NCBI RefSeq assembly: GCF_014635245.1
Contig: NZ_BMCP01000001.1
Location: 620,001 to 684,000 of the forward strand
Source: Agaricicola taiwanensis
GTDB taxonomy: Bacteria; Pseudomonadota; Alphaproteobacteria; Rhizobiales; Methylopilaceae
DNA length: 64,000 nucleotides
Reading direction: 5' to 3'
Of the stretch, positions 44,036 to 53,880 are shown one piece after another (the stretch's first letter is position 1; the number at the start of each line of letters is the position of its first letter). The position numbers and the translations under genes are program-made. Under the pieces are notes generated by a model. That model saw only the letters and a program-made list of their open reading frames with translations. It was not told where the DNA came from and did no database searches.

Positions 44036-44962
44036 ATGCGGTTCGACCTTATCGACCTTCGCCTGTTCCTGGCCGTGGTGGATGCCGGCAGCATCACCCA
44101 CGGAGCGGCGGAGGTCGGCCTCTCGCTGCCGGCCGCAAGCGAGCGCCTCCGCGACATGGAGGCCGTGGGCCGGATCAGGCTGCTCGAGCGCGGCCGGCGC
44201 GGTGTCTCGCCAACTGAGGCCGGCGACGCCTTGGCTCATCATGCCCGATTGATCTTGCGGCAGATGGCCCGGATGCGCGGCGAACTGGGTGAACACGCCA
44301 AGGGTCTCAGGAAGACCATCCGCATTCTGGCGAACACCGCTGCCCTCACCGAATTCCTGCCGGAACGGCTCGCCCCCTGGATGGCGGCGCGCCCGACGAT
44401 CGACGTCGAGCTGAAGGAGCGCCAAAGCACCGAGATCGCAAGGGCCGTCTCATTGGGGCTGGCGGACATGGGTGTTCTGTCGGCTGCGGTCGACACCGGC
44501 GGCCTAAGTCTGCAGCCTTTCGCCACCGATCGGTTGGTCGTGCTGGTCCCTCGCCATCACGAGCTTGCAGCGAGCAAGAGTATCTTTTTCGCCGATATCG
44601 TGGACCAATATTTCGTCGGGCTGACGCATGGCGCGCTACAGGATCATCTGGATGCCCAGGCAGCAAGGATCGGCGCCAGGCTCAAGATGCGGGTGCGCGC
44701 GCGCACCTTCGAGGGCATCTGCCGCATGGCGGCTCATGGGGTTGGCCTCGGCATCGTGCCGCAGACGGCGGCCCGGCGATATGTGAAATCGGGTGAGGCC
44801 GCATGGGTCCGGCTTGCTGACGACTGGGCCACACGCCGGCTGTCGGTCTGTACCCATTCCGAGGACGAGTTGACGCCGCCGGCGCGGGATCTCCTTCAGT
44901 ATCTCGCTGATAACTCCTCGGCCTTGCCTCTCGCCCGTCACAGCCAAGAAAGTAGTTCCTAA
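44036..44962 (+). CDS. LysR family transcriptional regulator
   Basis: 308 residues from ATG 44036. N-terminal HTH (FDLIDLRLFLAVVDAGSITH, AAEVGLSLPAASERLRDMEA, LLERGRRGVSPTEAG), then the effector domain (LADMGVLSAAVDTGGL, RLVVLVPRHHELA, MAAHGVGLGIVPQTAARR). An earlier in-frame ATG at 44009 adds nine residues; family N termini start close to MRFDLIDLRLF. Divergent from a TauE/SafE gene that it likely regulates. After its stop lies the 180-nt leader of the giant secreted protein gene. Confidence 0.9.
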   Translation: MRFDLIDLRLFLAVVDAGSITHGAAEVGLSLPAASERLRDMEAVGRIRLLERGRRGVSPTEAGDALAHHARLILRQMARMRGELGEHAKGLRKTIRILANTAALTEFLPERLAPWMAARPTIDVELKERQSTEIARAVSLGLADMGVLSAAVDTGGLSLQPFATDRLVVLVPRHHELAASKSIFFADIVDQYFVGLTHGALQDHLDAQAARIGARLKMRVRARTFEGICRMAAHGVGLGIVPQTAARRYVKSGEAAWVRLADDWATRRLSVCTHSEDELTPPARDLLQYLADNSSALPLARHSQESSS

Positions 44963-44969
44963 TATTCAC

Positions 44970-45005
44970 CTGACGAAACGTTTAAACCGGCACTTGTTTT
45001 GTCAG
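44970..45005. promoter_or_regulatory. Imperfect inverted repeat upstream of the giant secreted protein gene
   Basis: CTGACGAAAC (44970-44979) and GTTTTGTCAG (44996-45005) are inverted copies with one mismatch, 16 nt apart, about 140 nt before the ATG at 45143. Too AT-rich and widely looped for a lysR terminator; a regulator site is possible. Confidence 0.35.
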
Positions 45006-45142
45006 TTGCCCCGCCCGGGGATTTGACGATCAATCAGCCCTAACAGACCGTAGACAGCCGTATTAGCACCTGACGGCAAAGCCCGGGGGCGCCGGAGCAA
45101 CGCGTCTCACGTCACGTTCAACGCTGACGAAGCGGGGTAGCC

Positions 45143-48100
45143 ATGGATCCGTTTGAAACTATCCGCCTGGAAGCGGAGACAGCCTCGGCACCAGGAAACA
45201 ACGGTGCAGGCTCGCTCACCACCGTCCCCTTGGCGATCATCTCCGCCACCGGGCCGAGCCATATTCATTTCACCAGCGAGAGCGGCGGGTCGGGTGAATA
45301 CATCGACTTTGCCGTGACGGTACCCGCCGACGGTTATTACGATCTCGGCATCGGCTATGCCGCCGCGTCCGGTACCCCGATGCGCCTCGATATCAAGCAC
45401 GGCGAAGGTGCCTTCAGGCTGTTCGACCGTATGTTCGATCTTCCGTCGACGGGCACGCCGGGCACCTATGGCGAGCGAGAGACGAGGGTGTTCCTTGCCG
45501 CCGGAGAGAACCTCCTGCGGCTGTCCTCCAACGGTTCCGGTGGCGCCGACATCGATTATCTCGAAGTGCGTGCACCGGATCCCGGCCGGATAGTGCTCCA
45601 GGCGGAGGATCTCATCTCGGGCACCACGACATCGACGCCGAAGAGCGCCAATCGCGCCATCACGGAAGCTCTGCTGACCGCCAAGAACGCGAAAGTGGCC
45701 TCAGACGAGGTCTTCCGGACCGGAGCGGAGGGCAATGCCTATCTGGATTGGGGCAGCGCAGCCGGCACGTTGAAGTTCGCAGTCGAAGCTGCCGTGGCGG
45801 GCGATTACCGCGTTGCGATCACCTATGCCAACGGGAGCTCACCCTCTGCCAGCAGTTCCGGCAACCGCGTCCTGACGCTCGGCCTGGCAGATGATGACAC
45901 CTCCGATGATCTGACCTTCGATTTCGCGCCGACGGCGGCGCCCTCCGCCTATCCCGATGATTACGAGGACATGGCCGCCAGCATCCGGCCAGCCGATGGC
46001 AAGGATGCCGGAACGACGCCTGATCCGACCAGATGGGAAGGTTGGACAACCCATACATCGGCAACGACGATCCGGCTTGAAGCAGGCAGCAATCTTCTGC
46101 AACTGCTTGGTGAAAATGGGCCGAACATCGACAAGATCGAGTTTATCCTGGTGCCGGAGACACCACCTGCCGATCCGGACGCGGATCTGTCCGCCGATGC
46201 GGATGAACGGCCCCTGTTCCTTGATGGTCCTGAGGGAGAGCTGACATCCGCCGCCGCGGCTTCCATCAACTTCCAACTGGCCGGCATCGACCCTGACATC
46301 GTCAAGATCGAGATCAGTTTCGATGGCGGGGAAACCCGGACCGACATTACCGACCGTCCGGATGCGGACGGCGATTTTACTTTCGCGGGGTCCAATCTGC
46401 CGGCGGGCATGTCGACGGTGACTGTTTTCGTCACCGATGGCGTTGGAAACGTGGCTCAGGCGAGCACGAACATCACCATTGCGGAAGCAACGAGCGGCGG
46501 TGAGACACCACCGGAGGATGAGGAAACGCCTCCCGACGACGATGCTTCTCTGGCTCTCGCGGCCCCCATCGTCATCCAGGCCGAGGACGCCACCAAGGTC
46601 ACCGTTCAGGATACCGGTACGCCGACCAGCTCCAGCTTCACCCGTGTGGTCGACGCCACGCATCCCGACGCCGGCGGCACCTATCACAGCGGCGCTGTCG
46701 ACGGCGCTTATATGGACTATGGCAGCAATGCCGGTGACGCCATCACCATCAACTTCGATGCGGCGACGGCGGGGACTTATCTTGTCACCTTCCGCTATGC
46801 CAATGGCGGCACCGCCAACCGGCCGCTGAGCCTGTCGGTCAATGGCGGCGCCACGACATCGGTGGACTTCCAACCCAGCGCAGCAACGACGAACTCTTCG
46901 GTGAAGTGGCAGACCTGGGTGGATAAGACGGTCGAGCTGGATCTTGTCGCGGGCATGAACGCCATCAAATTGGCCATACCGTCAGGTGCCACCAGCGGCC
47001 CCAATATCGACCAGATCACCTTCCAGGCCACGGAAGATCCCGGTCCTGACCCCGATCCAGATCCAGACCCCGATCCAGACCCCGATCCAGGGCCAGGCCC
47101 GGGTCCGGGCGAGCCCTTCGCGCTGACGATCCAGGGGGAAACCTTCACCCCCATCGACACCACGGGTACGGGAACACAGATCACCCAGGCACGCACGCCC
47201 TCCAATCCGGAACCCAACACTCCGCTCGCGCACGATGCGAACGGTGACAGCCTCTGGGATGGCTTCACAGGAACAGGCTACCTCGACATGGGCAGCCAGA
47301 TCGGTGATGCCGCCTCCTTCACCTTCAACGCGCCTGAGGCTGGCTTCTATACCTTCACCTTCCGCTACTCCAACGGCGGCGGAGGCGCGAGCACCGACAG
47401 GCCCATGACGCTGAGCGTGGGGTCCGAAACGGCGACGCTGTCATTTCCCGGAACAGGCTCCCAACGATGGGATATCTGGCAGACGACGACGGTGGAACTG
47501 GAGCTTGCCGCCGGTTCCAACACTCTCAAGTTGACCAATACGGTGGCCAATGGGCCGAACATTGATCGGGTCGACATCAGCCGAGGCGACGTCGAGGTGC
47601 GGGACCAGGTCAGGTTCGAACCGGTTGCCAAGATCAATTTCCAGCCGGCCAGCGGCCTCCCCTCGTCCTATACCACGCCGTCGGGCTTTTTCGCCGATAC
47701 CGGCGCGGCCTACGGCGCGCGCAGCAATGGCCAGACCTATGGCTGGGTAACGGAGGCGAGCGTCGCCGATGGAACGGCGAACGGCACCACGCCCTCGGCT
47801 CTGCCGACAAGTTCGCTGAGCTATAACAACACGATCACCAACGCGAGCAACCTGCAGAAGACTTCCGCTCTCTTCGAGACCAGCGGCGGCGCCGCCTATG
47901 CCTGGGAGATGGCGCTCGAGAACGGCACCTATCAGATCAAGCTCTCCATCGGCGAAACCTCAGGCACGCTGGGCGCCGATTACGCCGTCAACGTCGAGGG
48001 CCAGGAATTCATGCCGGACTGGTCGCCGGCCAATCCCATCGACAGCACGCAGACCAAGGGATTTCGCTCCGGCCTCGTCACCGGGATCGCCCAGGTGACA

Positions 48101-51100
48101 GACGGGCGGTTGACCATCGATTCCATCGGTGGCGTGAACACCGAGATCCAGTATCTGGAGGTCGAACGCATTCCCGACCTCACGCCCGGTGACGGACGAA
48201 CGGCCGACCTCGATTATTCCTTCTTCGAAGCGCCGGTTGCCGCCTATCTCAATGAAGCGCAGGTTTCCATCGCCATTGACGAGGACGGAGACCTTCCAAC
48301 CGACATCAACCCGCTCTCGGCCTTCGTCGTCGGCTTGAACGTCCAGGCGCCCGGCCACCGGGGTCCGAACATTTCCTATGTCGATAACGTCAAGCTGGTC
48401 GAAACCCTGACCGGCGCGGAAGTCGAGATCAACGTTCAGCTCAGCGGCGGTTCGGACTCGCTCACCATCAAGCCCGTGGAGCCGCTGAAGGAGAACACCA
48501 GCTACACGCTGCGGGTGGAGGATGTCCTCGATCTCGGAAGCATCACCGACGGCACCGCGCCGCTGCGGCAGATGCAGGACCTGACCACCACTTTCGTCAC
48601 CGGGACAACGCCGGTGGAACATCCCCGCGAGGTGGCTTTCACCACCCAGACATTGCTCGATGGCTTCACTGACGGCGCTGGCGGCTTCACCACAGTCGAA
48701 TTCAGCCCCGACGGCAAGCTCTACGTCGCGACCATCACGGGCCAGATCCATCGCTGGGATGTCAACGCCGACGGCACGATCGACAAGGCCTCCCAGGAGA
48801 CGCTGGAACTGGATTACCTTGCCCAGGGCAGCAGCCGGCGCGGCATCATTGGTCTTGCCTTCGACCCCGACGACCCCAACAAGATCTGGATCACCGACAA
48901 CTATCCGGTGCCGCGCGAGAGCAAGGCCTTCAGCACGCCTGAATTTTCCGGCCGCATCAGCACGATTACGCTGGGTGAGGGTGGATCCTTCGAGGGCGCG
49001 GTAGCGCGGGCCTACATCCAGGGTCTGCCCCGCTCGGGCGGCGATCACGTCACCAACAGCATCGAATTTCGCGCCAATCCCGATGCGGCGCTTCCCGGGC
49101 AGCCGGATCATCTCCTGTATCTCACACAGGGCTCCAACTCGGCCGCGGGTGAGAAGGATGACGCCTGGGGCAACCGGCCGGAGCGCCTGCTCAACGCCGC
49201 GGTGCTGGAAGTCGACCCCTCGCGCACGCCGCCGGCAGGAGGCTTCGACGTCCGCACCGAGCCGGTCACCACGCCGACCACGCAGAATCCCGCCTCGGCC
49301 TTCAACGCGGACGGGACCTATCCGGGCTACTACAATCCCTTCGAAACCGACGCCGTTCTGAAGATCTACGCCACCGGCGTGCGCAACGCCTACGATCTCG
49401 TGTGGCATTCCAACGGACACCTCTATGTGCCGACCAACGGCACCGCGGCAGGCGGCAAGACGCCCTTAGATCCGACGCAGCCGACCGATGACACCGTCAT
49501 CGCCAATTCGCCGAAGCAGTACGACTACCTCTTCGACGTGAAGGAGGGCGGCTATTACGGCCACCCCAATGTGCTGCGCGACGAGTATATCCTCAATGGC
49601 GGCAACCCCACCGCCGGCCTCGACAGGAACGAAGTCGTCGGCGGCAACGATGGCAACCCCTCGACCGATGGTTACAGCGTCGGGGTCGATCCGGATCCTG
49701 ATTACGACATCGAAGGCACCTACAATCTGGGCCACAACCAGTCGCCCAATGGTGCCATCGAATACAAGAGCGGTATGTTCGGCCCCAATCTGAAGGGCGC
49801 GATCCTCTTCGCCCAGTTCTCCACCGGCGACAACGTCCGCATGATCCGCCTCAATGAGAACGGCGAGATCGTGGGAGATGACGTGCTGCGCCGCCCCGAT
49901 GGATCGGTGATCGACGACTACATCGACCCGCTCGACATCATCGAACACCCCTTGACCGGTCAGCTTTACCTGATGACGCTGAACCGCAGCACCGGAGCAA
50001 GCCAGCTCGTTCTTTTGACGCCGGCACCGGGAGCTCCGAACCAGGACACGACCGCCGACGAAGGCGGTGACCTTGATCTTGTCACCTATGATCTCTCGAA
50101 TCCCGCAGCGACCATTTTCCAGCTGAACGGTCTCGATGACGACATCACCGCCGTACGTGCCCGCTTCAATGGCGGCGCGTGGCAGACGGTCAGCGTCAAC
50201 GATCAGGATCGCTTCACGGTGGATCTGAGCGCGTTCCAGGGCTCGATCACGGCCCAGATCGAGGTTACGGACGATGCCTTGAACCGCGCGTTGGACAGTC
50301 TGACCTTTACGCGCTCCGGCGGCGGAAACATCGTGGTGCAGAGCCTCGATCCGGCCTTTTTCGATAACCGGCTGCACTTCAACTATCTTGAAGATCCCGA
50401 CAGAACATTGCCGAATGCCGTTGACCGCGACTTCAAAGCCTTCGGCACGGTGCGGATCACCAACGACGGCTCGGGCCCGCTGTCCCTTCACAACTATGAG
50501 CTGACAGGCCCCTTCACGCTTGCCAACCCCAATGCACTCAACGGCGTGACCCTGGCCGCAGGCCAATCACTCGACGTGCGGGTCAATTTCAACCGGGCCG
50601 CCTACACGCCGCCCACGACCAACGTCGATCAGACCTCCACGATCTTCACCGGAGCTCTCAAGATCAACAGCAACGACGCGGGAACACCCAGTGTGGTGGT
50701 CAATCTCGCGGGCTTCTGGCAGGCCCGTGATGAAGGGGGCCAGGAACCCAACGTCAACGAGGTCTGGAGCATCTTCGGCTTCGGCAACCGCATCGAGGGT
50801 CTGAAGACCACCGACGGCGGCGGCAACTCGACGCTGAGCAAGAAGGGCGTTTTCGCCAAGACCGATTCGACGGAAATCCTGTCGCCTTATTGGAAGATCG
50901 CCGACGGTGTCACCGAAGCCAAGGTCACGCAGATCACGGGCTTTCATGGCAACGGTGGAGCCACGCTTGGGATCCACAACCTCGACACCAAGTCCGGCAA
51001 CATCACGTTCTGGAACCATCAGAGCAACGACAACCAGCGCATCCTTCCCAACGTCACCAATTCGACCTTCGCCACGAAAGTCTTCACCGCGGCGGATATT

Positions 51101-52150
51101 CCCGATACCTGGACGGGCAACGACATATTCGGAATAATGGTGGAGGAGTTTTCGTCCGACCCACGTCTCAACAAGGTCCAGGGAACGATTGTCGCGGGCG
51201 CGCAGCAGGGCCATTACGTCAAGATCTTCCAAGCTCAGGACGCCAACGGAAACAACATCCCCAACGTCTACCTCGGCATCATGGACTATGCCGGCGGCAA
51301 CTACGACTACAACGACAATATGTTCGTGATTGAGGGCGTGACGCCGATGTACTTCGGCGATGGCGTTCCGATCACGACGGACTCCAACGGCAATCCCATC
51401 CCCACGACGACCGCGGCGAGCTCCATGATGCTGGCGAGCACCGAGGAGACCCTCGCTCCCATCGCCGACGATGGAGCGGATGCGGGTGATGCCACTCCCG
51501 GTGATCCGGACGATGCCGGCATGCCGGGCGACGCGGGACCCGCAGATGGCGCTCCCCAAATGGCTGATGCAACCACCGTTGAAGCCGATGATGCCGACGG
51601 TCAGCTCGCTGACGGCGACTGGGTGGAATACACCGTCACGGTCCCTGAAGACGGCATCTATGATCTCACCCTTTCCGCAAACACGGGGGATGAGACCGCG
51701 GAAGTCACGATCTCGCTGGGTGACGGCGCCGAGCTTGCAAAAGCGACCTTGCAGCCGACAGGGGAACCATCCGCCGAGGGTGATGCGGCAATGAGCGCGG
51801 TGGCTCTGACGTTGGAGGCAGGTGAGCACACCATCCGCATCGCTTACAAGGCGGCGTCGGATGCGGGTGGCGCAGCATCCATAGACCTTCAGTCGCTCAC
51901 GCTGGATTATCGCGGTTCCGAGGCGCCCATCGACACCGGTGAGGTGTCCGCTGAGACCTCGGACACGCAAGCGCCTGAGGATCTGACCGCGGCTGAGCTG
52001 TTGTCCGATACCGATGGCACCAGCGCGGGCAGCGGTGACACCTCGGTCGGACCGAATGATCCCGCCGCCCTGGCTGACCTGCTGTCCAGCACCTCCAGTG
52101 ACGATGACGCGCCACAGGATCCGCTGTTCCACTATCACCTGGTGATCTGA
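45143..52150 (+). CDS. Giant type I-secreted protein: carbohydrate-binding-like modules plus PQQ-sugar-dehydrogenase-like propeller
   Basis: 2335 residues, no Sec/Tat signal. Approximate order: CBM6/35-like modules 6-150, 150-340, 472-632, 658-820 (recurring pattern: IRLEAE/IVIQAED start, AYMDYGSNAGD, FRYANGG, NGPNIDKIEF end); an Ig-like domain 345-450; a (DP)n linker 632-658; malectin-like module 827-1013; Ig-like 1013-1166; a PQQ glucose/sorbosone dehydrogenase-like beta-propeller 1167-1630 (RRGIIGLAFDPDDPNKIWIT, YATGVRNAYDLVWHSNGHLY); Ig- and choice-of-anchor-like region 1630-1860; DUF4114-like region about 1960-2075 (VYLGIMDYAGGNYDYNDN); a last CBM-like module about 2140-2258; acidic Ser/Asp/Ala tail ending FHYHLVI. 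No RTX nonapeptides visible. The secretion genes start 8 nt after the stop, so it is their likely cargo. Module borders are by eye. Confidence 0.85.
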   Translation: MDPFETIRLEAETASAPGNNGAGSLTTVPLAIISATGPSHIHFTSESGGSGEYIDFAVTVPADGYYDLGIGYAAASGTPMRLDIKHGEGAFRLFDRMFDLPSTGTPGTYGERETRVFLAAGENLLRLSSNGSGGADIDYLEVRAPDPGRIVLQAEDLISGTTTSTPKSANRAITEALLTAKNAKVASDEVFRTGAEGNAYLDWGSAAGTLKFAVEAAVAGDYRVAITYANGSSPSASSSGNRVLTLGLADDDTSDDLTFDFAPTAAPSAYPDDYEDMAASIRPADGKDAGTTPDPTRWEGWTTHTSATTIRLEAGSNLLQLLGENGPNIDKIEFILVPETPPADPDADLSADADERPLFLDGPEGELTSAAAASINFQLAGIDPDIVKIEISFDGGETRTDITDRPDADGDFTFAGSNLPAGMSTVTVFVTDGVGNVAQASTNITIAEATSGGETPPEDEETPPDDDASLALAAPIVIQAEDATKVTVQDTGTPTSSSFTRVVDATHPDAGGTYHSGAVDGAYMDYGSNAGDAITINFDAATAGTYLVTFRYANGGTANRPLSLSVNGGATTSVDFQPSAATTNSSVKWQTWVDKTVELDLVAGMNAIKLAIPSGATSGPNIDQITFQATEDPGPDPDPDPDPDPDPDPGPGPGPGEPFALTIQGETFTPIDTTGTGTQITQARTPSNPEPNTPLAHDANGDSLWDGFTGTGYLDMGSQIGDAASFTFNAPEAGFYTFTFRYSNGGGGASTDRPMTLSVGSETATLSFPGTGSQRWDIWQTTTVELELAAGSNTLKLTNTVANGPNIDRVDISRGDVEVRDQVRFEPVAKINFQPASGLPSSYTTPSGFFADTGAAYGARSNGQTYGWVTEASVADGTANGTTPSALPTSSLSYNNTITNASNLQKTSALFETSGGAAYAWEMALENGTYQIKLSIGETSGTLGADYAVNVEGQEFMPDWSPANPIDSTQTKGFRSGLVTGIAQVTDGRLTIDSIGGVNTEIQYLEVERIPDLTPGDGRTADLDYSFFEAPVAAYLNEAQVSIAIDEDGDLPTDINPLSAFVVGLNVQAPGHRGPNISYVDNVKLVETLTGAEVEINVQLSGGSDSLTIKPVEPLKENTSYTLRVEDVLDLGSITDGTAPLRQMQDLTTTFVTGTTPVEHPREVAFTTQTLLDGFTDGAGGFTTVEFSPDGKLYVATITGQIHRWDVNADGTIDKASQETLELDYLAQGSSRRGIIGLAFDPDDPNKIWITDNYPVPRESKAFSTPEFSGRISTITLGEGGSFEGAVARAYIQGLPRSGGDHVTNSIEFRANPDAALPGQPDHLLYLTQGSNSAAGEKDDAWGNRPERLLNAAVLEVDPSRTPPAGGFDVRTEPVTTPTTQNPASAFNADGTYPGYYNPFETDAVLKIYATGVRNAYDLVWHSNGHLYVPTNGTAAGGKTPLDPTQPTDDTVIANSPKQYDYLFDVKEGGYYGHPNVLRDEYILNGGNPTAGLDRNEVVGGNDGNPSTDGYSVGVDPDPDYDIEGTYNLGHNQSPNGAIEYKSGMFGPNLKGAILFAQFSTGDNVRMIRLNENGEIVGDDVLRRPDGSVIDDYIDPLDIIEHPLTGQLYLMTLNRSTGASQLVLLTPAPGAPNQDTTADEGGDLDLVTYDLSNPAATIFQLNGLDDDITAVRARFNGGAWQTVSVNDQDRFTVDLSAFQGSITAQIEVTDDALNRALDSLTFTRSGGGNIVVQSLDPAFFDNRLHFNYLEDPDRTLPNAVDRDFKAFGTVRITNDGSGPLSLHNYELTGPFTLANPNALNGVTLAAGQSLDVRVNFNRAAYTPPTTNVDQTSTIFTGALKINSNDAGTPSVVVNLAGFWQARDEGGQEPNVNEVWSIFGFGNRIEGLKTTDGGGNSTLSKKGVFAKTDSTEILSPYWKIADGVTEAKVTQITGFHGNGGATLGIHNLDTKSGNITFWNHQSNDNQRILPNVTNSTFATKVFTAADIPDTWTGNDIFGIMVEEFSSDPRLNKVQGTIVAGAQQGHYVKIFQAQDANGNNIPNVYLGIMDYAGGNYDYNDNMFVIEGVTPMYFGDGVPITTDSNGNPIPTTTAASSMMLASTEETLAPIADDGADAGDATPGDPDDAGMPGDAGPADGAPQMADATTVEADDADGQLADGDWVEYTVTVPEDGIYDLTLSANTGDETAEVTISLGDGAELAKATLQPTGEPSAEGDAAMSAVALTLEAGEHTIRIAYKAASDAGGAASIDLQSLTLDYRGSEAPIDTGEVSAETSDTQAPEDLTAAELLSDTDGTSAGSGDTSVGPNDPAALADLLSSTSSDDDAPQDPLFHYHLVI
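47044..47095 (+). repeat. 12-nt tandem repeat encoding an Asp-Pro linker
   Basis: Unit GACCCCGATCCA, repeated about four times with one shortened copy, encodes alternating Asp-Pro. It is an extended rigid linker between the third and fourth carbohydrate-binding-like modules and a likely place for length variation between strains. Confidence 0.75.
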
Positions 52151-52158
52151 GGCGCGTT

Positions 52159-53880
52159 ATGCAGAAGGCTACGGCCAACCTCAGTGTTCGTTCCGCGCTG
52201 CGCACCTGTCGCAGTGCCTTGCTTGGCATCTTCCTCGTCAGCGCCGTTCTCAATATCCTGATGCTGACGGGGCCGATGTTCATGCTGCAGGTCTATGATC
52301 GGGTGCTCGCCAGCAACAGCGTGCCGACCCTTGTGGTGCTGTCAGGTATCGCGCTCGCGCTCTACCTCTTTTCGGGCCTTCTCGACATCCTGCGCTCCCA
52401 GGCGCTCTCGCTGATCTCCCTGCGGGTCCACACCAGACTGTCCGTCCCGGCCTTTTTCGCCGGCGTTCAGCTGCCGCTGCTGATGGGGCGCAAGGCGGGA
52501 TCCATGGAGCCCATCCGAGACCTCGACCATGTGAAGCGCTTCCTTGGTTCGTCGGGACCAGCGGCTATCTTCGACCTGCCGTTCATGCCGTTTTATTTCG
52601 CGCTGCTGTTTCTCTTCCATCCCTGGCTCGGCGTTCTGGCCGCCGGCGGCGGGATCGTGATCTTCGTCCTCGTCGTCACCAACGAGATCACGGCCCGTGA
52701 GCCCGCCCGTGACCTCGTCACACAAACCTCCGCGCAATTGGCCGTGGTGACCAGCGCGCGGCGCAATGCCGAGGTCCTGCGTGCCATGGGCATGTTCGAC
52801 AGCTTCGCCCATCGCTTCGGCCAGCGGCTGGAGCGCTCCTATGGCGCACAGCGCCGCGTCGCCGATCGCAGTGCGTTCTTCGCGTCCATCACAAAGACAC
52901 TGCGCCTGCTGCTGCAGTCGGCCATGCTGGGGCTCGGCGCATATCTTGCGATCCTGCAGGAGATATCGCCCGGAGTGATGATCGCGGCCTCGATCATCAT
53001 GGCGCGTGCGCTGTCGCCGATTGAACAGGCGGTGGCCAACTGGCCGACATTCGTCGCCGCGCGCCAGGCGGCCGCCCGGCTGAAGGAACTGCTCGGAAAA
53101 TCCCCGCCCGCGACGGGCATGAAGGATATGCCTTTGCCCACGCAAAACCTGGCCGTTGCGCAACTGGCAACCGCCGCACCGGGAGAGCCGGGCGTCGCGC
53201 TTCAGGGCATCAATCTTTCTCTTGAAGCGGGCGATGGGCTGGGTGTGATCGGACCCTCCGGCTCGGGCAAGACCAGCTTTGTGCGAGCCCTTGTTGGCGT
53301 TTGGCCGACCGTGCGCGGGTCCGTGCGGCTGGACGGCGCCACTCTTGATCAATGGACCGACAGCGAACGCGGCCGCTTCATCGGCTATCTGCCACAGGAC
53401 GTGGAGCTCTTTGAAGGGACGGTCGCCGAAAACATCGCGCGTTTTGCACCGGATCCGCCCGTCGTCGAGATCATCCGTGCCGCCAAGCTCGCCGGCGTCC
53501 ATGGGCTCATCACCAGCTTGCCCGACGGCTACAACTGCATGATCGGAGAGGCCGGCGCGCGGCTTTCTGCCGGCCAGCGCCAGCGTATCGGCCTCGCTCG
53601 TGCCCTCTTCGGAAAGCCCTTCCTTATCGTCCTGGACGAGCCCAACTCCAACCTGGACGCGGAGGGGGAGCGGGCGCTCTCGGAAGCTGTTCTTGAGGTC
53701 CGTAAACAGGGGTCGATCGTTGTCATGGTCGCCCATCGCTCCAGCGCGCTTTCCGCCGTCAACAAGATGCTGGTGATCCGGGACGGGCAGCAGGTCGATT
53801 TCGGCCCGCGCGACAAGGTCTTGACCAGCATCGCGCCCGTGCTGGTCGAGGGCGGTCCAAGGAGGACGGCGCATGCATAG
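52159..53880 (+). CDS. Type I secretion system permease/ATPase (PrtD/HlyB family)
   Basis: 573 residues. N-terminal membrane domain (about 20-300) without a C39 or CLD-like extension, then an ABC ATPase: Walker A IGPSGSGKTSFVRAL, Q-loop GYLPQDVELFEGTVAENIA, signature RLSAGQRQRIGLARALF, Walker B PFLIVLDEPNSNLD, switch His in VAHRSSALS. Inner-membrane motor of a type I secretion system; the size is that of PrtD/RsaD exporters. It starts 8 nt after the giant protein stop with GAGGCG as ribosome-binding site, and overlaps the adaptor gene by 8 nt. Confidence 0.94.
   Translation: MQKATANLSVRSALRTCRSALLGIFLVSAVLNILMLTGPMFMLQVYDRVLASNSVPTLVVLSGIALALYLFSGLLDILRSQALSLISLRVHTRLSVPAFFAGVQLPLLMGRKAGSMEPIRDLDHVKRFLGSSGPAAIFDLPFMPFYFALLFLFHPWLGVLAAGGGIVIFVLVVTNEITAREPARDLVTQTSAQLAVVTSARRNAEVLRAMGMFDSFAHRFGQRLERSYGAQRRVADRSAFFASITKTLRLLLQSAMLGLGAYLAILQEISPGVMIAASIIMARALSPIEQAVANWPTFVAARQAAARLKELLGKSPPATGMKDMPLPTQNLAVAQLATAAPGEPGVALQGINLSLEAGDGLGVIGPSGSGKTSFVRALVGVWPTVRGSVRLDGATLDQWTDSERGRFIGYLPQDVELFEGTVAENIARFAPDPPVVEIIRAAKLAGVHGLITSLPDGYNCMIGEAGARLSAGQRQRIGLARALFGKPFLIVLDEPNSNLDAEGERALSEAVLEVRKQGSIVVMVAHRSSALSAVNKMLVIRDGQQVDFGPRDKVLTSIAPVLVEGGPRRTAHA

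Noticed and set aside
47044-47095. Short tandem repeats considered as a CRISPR array
   Set aside because: Unit is 12 nt, contiguous and in frame as Asp-Pro codons; no spacers, no cas genes anywhere in the window.
47960-52138. Long minus-strand open frames (486, 366 and 523 residues) under the giant secreted protein gene
   Set aside because: Shadows of the GC-biased coding strand; composition is Val/Ile/Arg/Gly-repetitive and no motif was found.
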